Positions 1-7,530 of a DNA stretch of 20,048 nucleotides are shown here, in pieces. The translations under genes were made by a program, and so were the position numbers. Each line of letters opens with the position of its first letter. Positions within the stretch are counted from its first letter, which is position 1. The stretch covers positions 1 through 20,048 of the forward strand of contig SKQX01000221.1 in NCBI GenBank assembly GCA_007118795.1, given 5' to 3'. This DNA comes from Thermoflexales bacterium. Its GTDB lineage: Bacteria > Chloroflexota > Anaerolineae > B4-G1. Under the pieces are notes generated by a model, which saw only the letters and a list, made by a program, of their open reading frames with translations, was not told where the DNA came from and did no database searches.

Positions 1-1
1 A

Positions 2-784
2 GAGACGACCGATGACTACCTCGGCCAGGTTGTAGACCATCCTCTGTCCGACTGGGCCGCCCTGGATGACTATGTCTGGCCCGACCCGGCGGCAGGAACG
101 GAAAGCCTGGATGAGATGACCGCGGTTAATCAGGCCGACGGGCACCAACACTCCTTCATGGCCGCAGCAGGCACGATCACGCATCCGATGACGTTTTTGC
201 GCGGATTCGAGAATACTCTGCTCGACCTGGCGGACGACCGTGAGAAGATCGCCTTCGTCCGCGATCGTATAGCAGATTTTGTGCTAGAGCGCATCGCGCT
301 CTGGACGGCAGCAGGGGCTGATGGGATCCTCATCGAGGACGACTGGGGAACACAGCAGGCTCTGCTCATTCGCCCGGATCTGTGGAGAGAGGTGTTCAAG
401 CCAACCTATTGCCGGCTGGTGGAGGCCATCCACGACGGCGGGGCCTATGCCCACTTCCGCACGGACGGCAACACTCTGGCCATCATTCCTGACCTGATTG
501 AGATCGGGTTTGACGAGCTCAACCCGCAGGTATGGGTGACGGATATTCGGGAGCTCAGCCGTCAGTTCGCGGGGAAGGTCTGGTTCCGCGCCGACCTTGA
601 CCGACAGCACGTGCTGCCCCACGGTTCGCCCAATGAGGTGGCCGAGCACGTCCGGGCCACGCACGCAGCCTTTGGCAGCGCCGAAGGAGGGTATATCGGA
701 TACGGCCAGATCGGACCGGATGTCCGCCTGGTCAACGCCGAGGCCATGTTGCGCACATTGGCCACTCTGCACCTGGAACCATAG
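2..784 (+). CDS. Uroporphyrinogen decarboxylase (URO-D) family protein, 5' end outside window
   Basis: The frame is open from base 2 to the TAG at 782-784, giving 260 residues without a start, so the gene is cut by the window edge. The URO-D superfamily (HemE, and the MtaA/MtbA-type methyltransferases that act on corrinoid proteins) usually has about 330-380 residues, so roughly the last two thirds are present. Family-like stretches are GILIEDDWGTQ, a core strand and acidic loop, then FRTDGNTLAIIPDLIEIGFDELNPQ and a C-terminal GYGQIGPDV segment. The divergent sequence and the 'DDWGTQ' loop fit the methyltransferase-like or uncharacterised branch better than true haem-pathway HemE, but the substrate cannot be read from sequence. 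No corrinoid protein gene is visible nearby. The family call is firm and the exact reaction is open. Confidence 0.85.
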   Translation, partial: ETTDDYLGQVVDHPLSDWAALDDYVWPDPAAGTESLDEMTAVNQADGHQHSFMAAAGTITHPMTFLRGFENTLLDLADDREKIAFVRDRIADFVLERIALWTAAGADGILIEDDWGTQQALLIRPDLWREVFKPTYCRLVEAIHDGGAYAHFRTDGNTLAIIPDLIEIGFDELNPQVWVTDIRELSRQFAGKVWFRADLDRQHVLPHGSPNEVAEHVRATHAAFGSAEGGYIGYGQIGPDVRLVNAEAMLRTLATLHLEP

Positions 785-1171
785 CGCGCCACGCCGGCCT
801 CCCGAGCAGCCACAACTATCGCGTCAGCAGGCCCTCCTCACGGACATCTCGCTCTGGAACAGGACCTCAGGGCTTTCAAGCGCGCCGTGCTGGAACGTCT
901 CAGCGTGCCAGACAGGGAGGCCAGCAAGGTACTCGACCGGCTTCGTTCGCGCAAGTGGTGGGATCACTCCCCCGCAACCGCCGCGCCCGCTCGGTACCCA
1001 GGGTTCTGACGCATCTACCCGCGAGCACTCCACATCCAAATGCCACTGGAACACACGGATGTAGTAGACGGTGAACATGATCAGCAGCAGGCCAGAGATG
1101 GAGAGCGCTGCGGACCAGGCACGGCCCAATCACCCGAGGGAGTTCGCACAGACGGACCTCCCCCCTGCAGC
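785..1171. other. Gap between convergent genes with possible gene remnants
   Basis: No complete gene is supported here. On the plus strand the frame of the URO-D gene stays open after its stop, from 785 to the TGA at 1007-1009. It could encode a helix-rich stretch (key piece LEQDLRAFKRAVLERL), but it has no ATG and no ribosome binding site. On the minus strand a TTG-started frame at 824-1129 begins with a hydrophobic segment (ALSISGLLLIMFTVYYI) that could be the worn end of another membrane protein downstream of the ABC permease. Either could be chance in GC-rich DNA. No terminator hairpin with a T-run is apparent. Confidence 0.3.
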
Positions 1172-1939
1172 CTACAACTCGTGGCCCTCGAAGACTCGCC
1201 AGGAAGCAGCCAGGCAGATGGCGACCATCATCAGGCTCACCGCTGCCGCCCGGCTTACGTCGACGGGATCCCCCAGAGACAGGGCGCCGGCACCCTCGAT
1301 GAGGGCCCGCGGCAGGTATTCCTTGATTCTCGGCAGCATACCAAGAACCGACAGGCCCACGTACACACCGAAGGCCACGCCGCCTGCAGCGATCTGGCTC
1401 CTGAACACGGCGCTGCACAGGAAGGTTACCGCCAGCAAGACCCACAGGTACAGCGCCGCCTGCAGGCTGACCTGCAGGAACATTCCAGGCTCAAGGGGTC
1501 CGAAGAGCACCACGGTGTAGGTCCAGCACGCCACGGCTGCCAATCCCAGGCCCACCCCGAAGACCAGCGTCAGGGCGGTGAACTTGGCCATCAGGAAGGG
1601 CAGGCGGGACACCGGCTTGGAGAGCACCAGCGCTGCCGTACCTCGCTCCCGCTCCAGCGCCACCGAGCCCATGCCCACGAGAATCAGGGCGATGGCACCG
1701 ATCTGGGTCAAGTTCTTCAGAAACTGGCCGATGGCATCGACGGCTGTCGGCTCCGGGAGCTCTATGCTGATCGCCTGGCCGGCACTCGACGTCAGGCTCT
1801 CTATGAGCTCCGGGGTCAGTTTGGCAACGATAGGTGACATCAGCCCGGAAAAGGCCACAAATACGATGGCCACCGCGAGGAAACGGTAGGTGCGCCACTG
1901 CTCGCGCAGTTCCTTGCCTAGCAGGATCGAGAAACTCAT
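1172..1939 (-). CDS. ABC-2 type transporter permease
   Basis: The product has 255 residues and is the membrane subunit of an ABC exporter. It begins with a short cytoplasmic helix (LLGKELREQWRTYRF), typical of ABC-2/NatB-like permeases. This is followed by a first membrane span, a large external loop (about residues 38-75), and five more hydrophobic segments ending in SLMMVAICLAASWRVF. The cytoplasmic signature VALERERGTAALVLSKPVSRLPFLMAKF-like region, with an ERERGT core, is the usual coupling segment of the ABC-2 superfamily. The ATG lies inside the stop of the upstream ATPase gene (ATGA overlap at 1936-1939), which points to translational coupling and a shared complex. The transported substrate is unknown. 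In Bacillus the comparable yxlG permease sits in the same gene order. Confidence 0.88.
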   Translation of the reverse strand: MSFSILLGKELREQWRTYRFLAVAIVFVAFSGLMSPIVAKLTPELIESLTSSAGQAISIELPEPTAVDAIGQFLKNLTQIGAIALILVGMGSVALERERGTAALVLSKPVSRLPFLMAKFTALTLVFGVGLGLAAVACWTYTVVLFGPLEPGMFLQVSLQAALYLWVLLAVTFLCSAVFRSQIAAGGVAFGVYVGLSVLGMLPRIKEYLPRALIEGAGALSLGDPVDVSRAAAVSLMMVAICLAASWRVFEGHEL

Positions 1940-2868
1940 TGCCGTTCCTCCATCAGTCGCACGAAAACGTCCTCCAGGCTCGGCCGGACCAGTTCATAGT
2001 GCAGGAGTGTCAAGCCACTGGCAACGACGACCTCCGGCAGCTCCCGTCTAGCCCGTGCCAGGTCCCGGGCGAAGAGGCGCACCTCGTTTTCGGCGATCTC
2101 AACGCCCAACGTCCAGGGGAGCCTGCGCAGGTCATCAGCCAGCGCCGCCACACGGCCACCGCTCCCCTCGACCTGGACGAGGAAGGCGGGGGCGGCGTAA
2201 CGCTCCCGCAACTCCTCAACAGGCGCCTGCACTGCCAGTCGACCCCGGTCGATGATCGCCACCGTGTCGCAGACCCGCTCGACGTCAGCCAAGATGTGCG
2301 TGGACATGAACACCGTGGCCCGGCCCCTGAGCAGGCCGATGACCTCCAGAATCTCCTTCCGGCCAATGGGATCCAGAGCCGAGCACGGCTCGTCCAGGAG
2401 GAGGACTGGCGGGGAGTTGATCATCGCCTGAGCGATACCCAGCCGCTGTCGCATGCCCCGGGAGTAGCCTCCGATCCGCCGCCTGGCCGCTGCACCCAGG
2501 CCCGCCACTTCCAGTGTTTCGTCCACACGCCGCGTCAGTGTGCTGCCTCCCATGCCGAAGAGCCGACCCACGTAGATCAGAAGCTCCCGCCCGGTCATCC
2601 AAGCGTAGAAGCGCGGTTCCTCTGCCAGATAGCCGATTTGGCCCCGGAAGGCGTGATCATCGAAGGGAACCTCGTGGCCTGCGACCCAGGCCCGACCGGC
2701 GGTTGGCCTGGATAGACCGGTGAGCAGCTTGATAGCCGTAGTCTTGCCCGCGCCGTTCGGTCCCAGGAAGCCGAAGACCGTCCCCGTCGGCACAGCCAGG
2801 TCCAGTCCGTCCAACCCCACCACCGAGCCGTAGTGCTTCGTCAGCTTCTCGCACACGATCGCCATCAT
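1936..2868 (-). CDS. ABC transporter ATP-binding protein (exporter type)
   Basis: This is the energising subunit of the exporter whose permease follows. From the ATG at 2868 it has 310 residues. Walker A GPNGAGKTT lies near residues 36-44, the ABC signature as the variant YSRGMRQRL near 135-143, Walker B VLLLDEP near 155-161, and the switch histidine in STH near 199-201. The Q-loop position reads LAEEP, as often in this drug or bacteriocin exporter subfamily. The long C-terminal tail (about residues 220-310) matches the accessory domain of NatA/CcmA-like ATPases. The frame is open further upstream to 2991, but that would bury the end of the preceding gene. The ATG at 2868 shares one base with that gene's TGA and is preferred, although its own Shine-Dalgarno is weak. 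Two ATGs occur in tandem (2868 and 2865). Confidence 0.93.
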   Translation of the reverse strand: MMAIVCEKLTKHYGSVVGLDGLDLAVPTGTVFGFLGPNGAGKTTAIKLLTGLSRPTAGRAWVAGHEVPFDDHAFRGQIGYLAEEPRFYAWMTGRELLIYVGRLFGMGGSTLTRRVDETLEVAGLGAAARRRIGGYSRGMRQRLGIAQAMINSPPVLLLDEPCSALDPIGRKEILEVIGLLRGRATVFMSTHILADVERVCDTVAIIDRGRLAVQAPVEELRERYAAPAFLVQVEGSGGRVAALADDLRRLPWTLGVEIAENEVRLFARDLARARRELPEVVVASGLTLLHYELVRPSLEDVFVRLMEERQ

Positions 2869-3077
2869 CAGGTTTCGTCCCGTCCCAACAGAAGGTAGGC
2901 CAATGGCCCCAGGATGCTGATGAGCACGATGATGGCCAGCCAGACCCAGCGGCTCAAGTAGCGGAAGCTTTCGCGACGTGCCCAATCCCACACGCCCAGG
3001 GCCAACAGTCCCAACTGAATCAGGAGCAGGGGGAGCAGGAGCACGGCAATCGATCGTAGGCCATTGAAGTCAGTCAT
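2868..3077 (-). CDS. Small membrane protein with PLDc_N domain
   Basis: The product has 69 residues with two hydrophobic helices (about 10-30 and 45-65). The segment between and after them (WDWARR, RYLSRWVWL, GPLAYLLLGRDE) is typical of the phospholipase-D-nuclease N-terminal family (PF13396). Free-standing versions of this family are two-span membrane proteins encoded next to ABC exporters, for example YxlE beside YxlF and YxlG in the Bacillus sigY operon, where it is described as a negative regulator. Two ATGs occur in tandem (3080 and 3077). An AGGAGG at 3083-3088 is 2 bases from the first and 5 from the second, so 3077 is the better start. Its TGA overlaps the ATPase start by one base. 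The role in the transporter, regulatory or structural, is inference from context. Confidence 0.8.
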   Translation of the reverse strand: MTDFNGLRSIAVLLLPLLLIQLGLLALGVWDWARRESFRYLSRWVWLAIIVLISILGPLAYLLLGRDET

Positions 3078-3834
3078 CATCGCCTCCTGTCAGGAGCACA
3101 TAGCGGGCACTCAGTGGACACCTGCGCTGGATCCACCACCCGGCCAAGGAGTAGGATGCTCCCGGTGCTGTTCTCGCGGATCACGAAAGGGAACAGATGA
3201 TCGGCACGGAAGAGAACGGGAGGTGGCGGTATGCTCCTCGCCGTCATCGCCACCGCAGTAGCAGCAGCCGCCTCGGTACCCTCTTCACTCACTGCCACAA
3301 AAGCCTCGTGCAGCGCCGCAGCTATCGACAGCTGTCTCGTGCCGTCCACAGCGAAGAAATCGGCGGTATCCTAGAACGCATCGACCACTCCCATTGACTT
3401 CAGCGCGGCACCCAGTCCGAACGGACAGGTGATCTCGAATCGCGGCAGGAACACCTCGACCTCTGTTGACCACATCCCCTTCGTCCACCAGGTCAGATTC
3501 TCTGCGCTGAGATATCCTTCAAGCGCTTCCAGTCCGTCAACCTCTCCCGGCAGAAGCACGGCCATGGACAGATCATACCCCGCGTAAGGCAGTAGCGTCG
3601 TCGGGTTCACTACCACCCGCACCGGAGCGTCTACCCCGGGCAGGCCGGCCACCAAAGCCCAGGCGGCCAACACGCCACTCCCTGGAACCATGGCTGTCGA
3701 CAGGCTCAGCATCAACAGCACCTCAAACGCGGGCTCGGTCAGCTTGTGCCAGCCGCCCTCCTCCTCCGGTCTGAACGAGCGGTTCTCAGGTGCGGGGCCG
3801 ATCCGGATCCTTGTGGCCGCTCCTGGCAGGCCTC
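3077..3834 (-). pseudogene. Serpin (serine protease inhibitor) remnant: N-terminal half lost, in-frame TAG
   Basis: The last ~200 residues of a serpin are readable in one frame. They contain YDLSMAVLLP (central strand), EVEVFLPRFEI, LKSMGVVDAF, then a TAG at 3371-3373, then DTADFFAVDGTRQLSIAAALHEAF, the hinge EEGTEAAAATA, the reactive-centre loop, and FRADHLFPFVIR...GSILLLGRVVDP, the classic C-terminus. The hinge matches the P17-P8 consensus of inhibitory serpins. Counting from it gives P1-P1' as Arg-Ser (MTAR|S), predicting inhibition of trypsin-like proteases. Complete serpins have about 380-420 residues. Upstream of about residue P-L-P-Y the frame stays open to a TGA near 3833 but shows no serpin helices A-F, and only 260 bp remain before the next gene. 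The TAG replaces one sense codon with the frame kept on both sides. The frame ends at TGA 3077-3079, on the start of the PLDc_N gene, after 16 extra residues beyond the usual serpin end. Confidence 0.85.
3083..3088 (-). promoter_or_regulatory. Shine-Dalgarno AGGAGG for the PLDc_N gene
   Basis: A perfect AGGAGG on the minus strand lies inside the last codons of the serpin remnant. Its spacing favours the second of two tandem ATGs (3077). The placement means ribosomes finishing the serpin frame would stop on top of the next start. Confidence 0.6.
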
Positions 3835-3984
3835 AGGCCCGCTGTCAGCGCGCCCAGCAGCCCCTACCATTCCGGATCCACCTCCACCGGAGTCATGCCG
3901 CCCACCAGCCCACGGAGCCCTGGCCGCGAATATAAGGACCACCCCGGATACTGCCCCCTCGGTTCACACGAATCCCGGCCCGGC

Positions 3985-4461
3985 CTACACCTGCGCCAGG
4001 ATCACCACGTAGTTCTCCCCACATTTCTTGGCGCACTTGGGACACGTCGTGTAGAAGAAGTAGAGCTTCTTAAGACGCCGCCCTTCCCTCTCGACGTATG
4101 CCTTCATCTCCTCAATCCACGTCCCCATCTCCTTGTACGGTCCCTCGAACACCTTGCTGAGAAACATCCCCGAGATCGTGGCCATCTCCGCCCCGGGGAC
4201 CTCCCCGCTGACCTCGATGTAGACATCGGCGCCCCACCGGGAGGTCTGGTCCGAGAGAACCAGGGGGCTCTCCGGGCTCACGCCGGCCGCCTCAATAGCC
4301 CGGAGATTGCGGGTCATCACCGGTCCGAAGTTCACTGGAATACCCAAAACACTCCTCACCCGGTCCTTCACGAAGCGTCTGTCCCGCCAGTGGAGTTCCT
4401 CCTCGTCCCACGGCGCGGGATCGAACCGCGGACAGCATTCAGCAGATCTCTCTGTGCTCAT
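3985..4461 (-). CDS. Conserved uncharacterised protein with CC and CPKC motifs (possible GyrI-like fold)
   Basis: The product has 158 residues. I recognise this as a conserved bacterial and archaeal family without an established function. Features seen are a Cys-Cys pair at 9-10 followed by PRFDPAPW, a charged segment WRDRRFVKDRVRS, and a C-terminal half of KVFEGPYKEM, then an amphipathic helix, then LYFFYTTCPKCAKKCGENYVV with Cys140, Cys143 and Cys147. The KVFEGPY...W pattern resembles GyrI-like/effector-binding domains, but that is a weak inference. The cysteines could bind a metal or a cofactor. An AGGAGG at 4469-4474 lies 7 bases before the ATG at 4461 and only 1 base from the ATG at 4467, so the shorter form is chosen. 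It follows the oxidoreductase gene after 24 bp and is probably in the same transcript. Confidence 0.8.
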   Translation of the reverse strand: MSTERSAECCPRFDPAPWDEEELHWRDRRFVKDRVRSVLGIPVNFGPVMTRNLRAIEAAGVSPESPLVLSDQTSRWGADVYIEVSGEVPGAEMATISGMFLSKVFEGPYKEMGTWIEEMKAYVEREGRRLKKLYFFYTTCPKCAKKCGENYVVILAQV

Positions 4462-4468
4462 CTCCATT

Positions 4469-4474
4469 CCTCCT
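4469..4474 (-). promoter_or_regulatory. Shine-Dalgarno AGGAGG deciding the start at 4461
   Basis: A perfect AGGAGG on the minus strand. Spacing of 7 bases to the ATG at 4461 is ideal, while 1 base to the ATG at 4467 is unusable. Confidence 0.6.
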
Positions 4475-4485
4475 GCCTGGTCTCA

Positions 4486-5361
4486 TCAGGCCTCGTCCCG
4501 CAGCACCTTGATAAGAGCGGCCACGTCCTGGTCGCCGAGGCCCGCGTCCATACCGCTTCGGAAGGTCCCGGCGACATAACTCGGGAAGCCAAGATCGATC
4601 CCGGTATCAAGGGCGTGCTGCAGCTGCATTTCCGCCCCATCAGCGCCGGTCTGCAGCGGCCCCTGTGTCTCACCATACCGTTCGGCCTCGATCCTCTCCA
4701 ACAGGTCCTCCACAGCTCCAACCACCGTCGCCATATCTGCTTCTCTCAGCCGGTTGGCGAAGAAGCTGATGGACAGCCCCTCGACCTCACAGACCTGCGC
4801 GCCGTGAAGCGCGCCCAGCAGGGCTCCATAGAGGACCGAGCCCATGGCCACACCATAAGCATTGGGCGCCCCGACCTGGTCGCCCAGATAGGTCGTGTTG
4901 CCCGCCAGGGACCGCAGCACAGGCTCGCAGCGCCGGAAGGTCGCCTCCGCACCGGCCACCAGGATGGTCGCATCTGCGCTCCCAATCGCCGCCGGGTAGA
5001 CCATGATCTCGCCCTCGAGGTACTCCGCCCCGTTGTCACGCGCCCAACCCTCGCCCTCCCGAGCTTGCTGCGGCATACCGCCACCCAGCTGCAGCACCAC
5101 CCGGCCGGACAGATGCGGTCTGACGCCGGCTGCCAACAGCAGAGCTCTAGCCACCTCGTGGTCCCTGAGGCAGACGAGGACGACGGGGCTCGCGGCAACG
5201 CCGGAGGCCAGGTCGGGTGCCAGAGCAGCACCCTCTCTCACCAGCGGTTCGGCCTTCGATTTCGTGCGGTTCCAGACTGTCACCTCGTGCCCACCCCTCA
5301 CCAGGGCCCGGGCGAGGGCGGAGCCCATCGCACCCAGCCCCACAACGGTCACGTCGCTCAT
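4486..5361 (-). CDS. NADPH-dependent imine-reductase-like oxidoreductase (6-phosphogluconate/beta-HAD superfamily)
   Basis: The product has 291 residues. The N-terminal Rossmann domain has VVGLGAMG (residues 6-13) and VWNRTKSKAEPL, where the Arg-Thr after the second strand indicates NADPH rather than NADH. The C-terminal all-helical domain contains the LEGEIMVYPAAIG segment and the GAPNAYGVAMGSVLYGAL interdomain helix. The lysine that serves as catalytic base in beta-hydroxyacid dehydrogenases is not evident on that helix, which fits imine-reductase/reductive-aminase-like members. The Asp or Tyr often used by characterised imine reductases is not clear either, as Gly follows AY. The ATG at 5361 is chosen because GGAGG at 5368-5372 is 6 bases upstream; the frame is also open to 5415. 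The substrate is unknown. A decayed second copy lies at 14380-14758. Confidence 0.85.
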   Translation of the reverse strand: MSDVTVVGLGAMGSALARALVRGGHEVTVWNRTKSKAEPLVREGAALAPDLASGVAASPVVLVCLRDHEVARALLLAAGVRPHLSGRVVLQLGGGMPQQAREGEGWARDNGAEYLEGEIMVYPAAIGSADATILVAGAEATFRRCEPVLRSLAGNTTYLGDQVGAPNAYGVAMGSVLYGALLGALHGAQVCEVEGLSISFFANRLREADMATVVGAVEDLLERIEAERYGETQGPLQTGADGAEMQLQHALDTGIDLGFPSYVAGTFRSGMDAGLGDQDVAALIKVLRDEA

Positions 5362-6119
5362 CCCTATCCTCCCTTTGCCCGCGTCTAACCGAGAGCAGCG
5401 GCTTCTTTGCCGCAACCCGTTATCACACCCCCGGGGCTCGCCTCCCCGGCACCACCCACCGCTTGTTCAACGAACGTACCGTCGCGCAGCCCGCAGCCGT
5501 CTCAGCGGGTCCGCCGCGACCAACTCTATCATCTCCTGACGAATGTCGGCCCCGACCAGACCCGGCGTCATTGAGCCCCCTGACTCCCCCCGGTGGGCTG
5601 CTGCCTCGCCCTCTCCCACGCCTACCTGAGAAAGGCGTCCCTCACACCCTAACCGGCCCCTTGCACGAACCCAAGAATCGGGGGAGAATAGGAACCGTGA
5701 CGACACCGATCCATCTCTATGACGGGCCGGACCCCATGCGCGATTATCCTGCTGCGGGGGGTTCTGTCAAATCGCCCGCTTGGTGCCATCGCGCACCGCG
5801 GGCCAGATCGCGGCCCATCTCCGTGTTGCGGCGCGGGACCCGCCCGGCACCAGCCAGTCCCCCGGCGTATCGGGCCTCATTACATCCTGCCGCTGCCTTC
5901 CCGGGGAACAGCCGCTGGACATACCCCACACGCAGACTCACAGGAACCAACCAGGATGCCGCATCGACCCAAGGAAAGAGCCCGGTAGCCCGTCTCTCGC
6001 CGCTGATCGCTCCGCGCTGGGGGTCAAGGCGCCAGACCACGGAAGGAGGGACAGGCTGGGCGGGAGAACACGGTTTTAGCGGGTGAAGCTCCGACCCTCC
6101 CCTCAAGCTCACACACCCT
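5362..6119. other. 758-bp gap without a convincing gene
   Basis: This is a divergent intergenic region between the oxidoreductase (-) and the MFS transporter (+). Open frames on both strands have low-complexity Pro/Arg/Gly-rich translations and no ribosome binding sites, as expected by chance in GC-rich DNA. A perfect 6-bp hairpin (CCGGGG at 5431-5436 with CCCCGG at 5444-5449) lies about 70 bp upstream of the oxidoreductase start. A short minus-strand ATG frame ending near 5467 could encode a 34-residue peptide starting MTPGLVGADIRQEMIELV. It looks protein-like but has no recognisable family, so it is not called. The region may hold promoters for both flanking genes, but I see no good -35/-10 pair. 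Confidence 0.35.
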
Positions 6120-7316
6120 ATGCAGCTTCCTCATACCCCCGATACCAAGCGCCTCACAGCCGTCCTGTTTCTGAGCATGGTGTTGGTGGGAATGACTCAG
6201 CTTGCTATCCCCTTGCACGCATTGCGGCTCGGGGCCTCCCCGGGCAGTCTCGGCATCCTCATCGGCGCTCTCGGTGTGGGGGCCATGCTCCTGTCGATCT
6301 CCAGCAGTGCGTTGTCAGCCTACCTCGGGTTTCGGACCCTGATCTTCGTCTCTTTCCTGCTATGGATAGGTGCCGGCGCCGTCAGCTTCCTGGGTCCCGC
6401 CCTGTCGTGGCTGGTGGGATCTCAGTTTCTCATCGGCCTGGCAGACGTGTTCCTATGGGTGGCGGCCATAACCTACCTGACGGAGCTGGCGCCCGCCGGG
6501 AAGCAAGCTGCGGTCCAGAGCTGGAGCAGTGGCATCATGGGAGTAGGGGCGGCGGTCGGCCCAGTGGTGGGCGGCTACGTCGGGCAGGCCGCAGGCTTTC
6601 GGAGCGTCTTCGTGGTGACTATCGCCTTGGCCATCCTGGGACTGGTTCTCTGCCACCGCCTGCCGGCGCCCCAACACCCGAAGGAGCGCGGCCCCTTGAT
6701 GAGACACGTCATCGTCTCCCACTTCGACGCCGTCAAGCTAATCCGGACCAACGGCCCGGCCCGGCTGGCCGCCCTGCTCACCCTCCTGGGCACCATGAGC
6801 TGGGTGACCGTGGGGCCGTCTTTCTACATCGCATACTTGAATCAACTCGGGGTATCGGCCGACGTCATCGGCCTATTGACGACCCTCCGGGCCGGAGCCG
6901 GCACTCTGGGAAGGTTCGGTTTCGCTCTCTTCGCCACCCGTATAGGGGTGCTGGTGGCCACCTTCTCGAGCTTCGCCGTTGGCGGATTGGCTCTGGCAGC
7001 AACCCCCTTCCTGACGGCTGTGCCGCTGCTGGCACTGGTGGGGTCGCTGGGAGAGGCGGCCGATCGATTGCGCATCCCCGGGATCCAGACCATTGTCGCT
7101 GACGGCACCGATACCAGAAACCGGGCCCTGTCGTTCTCCCTCATCAGCTTCTCCTGGGCTCTGGGGACCACGGTGATGCCCCCAATCCTCGGCGTGATCG
7201 CTGACAGGGTGTCCCTGTCCGCTGCCTTCCTCGTCCCGGGATCCCTTGTTGCCCTCGTGGCCCTCGTCTTCTACCTGTCGAACCGGCTCAGAAACTCAGA
7301 GCCAGGGCAAGTCTGA
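6120..7316 (+). CDS. Major facilitator superfamily (MFS) transporter
   Basis: The product is a 398-residue integral membrane protein with about twelve hydrophobic segments in two six-helix halves, separated by a charged loop (about 180-215, LPAPQHPKERGPL...). Within the first half, LGASPGSLGILIGALGVGAMLLSI is TM2. The GPVVGGYVGQAAGFRSVFVV segment after TM5 matches the MFS motif C region (GPxxGG) found in antiporter-type drug exporters. The motif A loop after TM2 is degenerate (SALSAYLGFRT). Length and layout fit efflux-type MFS proteins; the substrate is unknown. No Shine-Dalgarno precedes the ATG at 6120, and internal ATGs would remove TM1, so this start is kept with moderate confidence. It stands alone, converging on the penicillin-acylase gene. 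Confidence 0.88.
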   Translation: MQLPHTPDTKRLTAVLFLSMVLVGMTQLAIPLHALRLGASPGSLGILIGALGVGAMLLSISSSALSAYLGFRTLIFVSFLLWIGAGAVSFLGPALSWLVGSQFLIGLADVFLWVAAITYLTELAPAGKQAAVQSWSSGIMGVGAAVGPVVGGYVGQAAGFRSVFVVTIALAILGLVLCHRLPAPQHPKERGPLMRHVIVSHFDAVKLIRTNGPARLAALLTLLGTMSWVTVGPSFYIAYLNQLGVSADVIGLLTTLRAGAGTLGRFGFALFATRIGVLVATFSSFAVGGLALAATPFLTAVPLLALVGSLGEAADRLRIPGIQTIVADGTDTRNRALSFSLISFSWALGTTVMPPILGVIADRVSLSAAFLVPGSLVALVALVFYLSNRLRNSEPGQV

Positions 7317-7479
7317 TCGTGCGAACCTGCGTCAGCCTCCAGCCCCCATACCGCCACCCAGAAACCTCTTCCATCCCCTCGTTACCAGCAACGCGACCGT
7401 GGACGAGCTCCGTGGCAGCGGTGATGCACCTGGAACGAGAGGTAGAGATCCCTCGCTGACCCTCGGGATGACCGAAGCG

Positions 7480-7528
7480 GGCTGCCCAGGATGAAACCCG
7501 CTCACGTTCCGGCTCCGGCCGGGCAGCC
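7480..7528. repeat. Inverted repeat between convergent genes
   Basis: GGCTGCCC at 7480-7487 pairs with GGGCAGCC at 7521-7528 (8 bp). The 33-base loop contains its own small hairpin (CCGGCTCCGG). It lies between the ends of the MFS and acylase genes and could act as a bidirectional transcription stop, although no T-run follows. The sequence just before it (about 7447-7472, ATCCCTCG...CGGGATGACC) resembles a type of intergenic repeat often scattered in such genomes. Confidence 0.35.
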
Positions 7529-7530
7529 TC

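Noticed and set aside
3371..3373. TAG in the serpin as a possible pyrrolysine or read-through codon
   Set aside because: The N-terminal half of the serpin is also missing, another pseudogene in the window carries a TAG too, and no pyrrolysine genes are visible. Simple decay explains it better.
3790..5388. A 532-codon plus-strand open frame
   Set aside because: It is antisense to the Cys-rich protein and oxidoreductase genes, has a low-complexity Pro/Arg/His-rich translation and lacks a ribosome site. It is a by-product of high GC.
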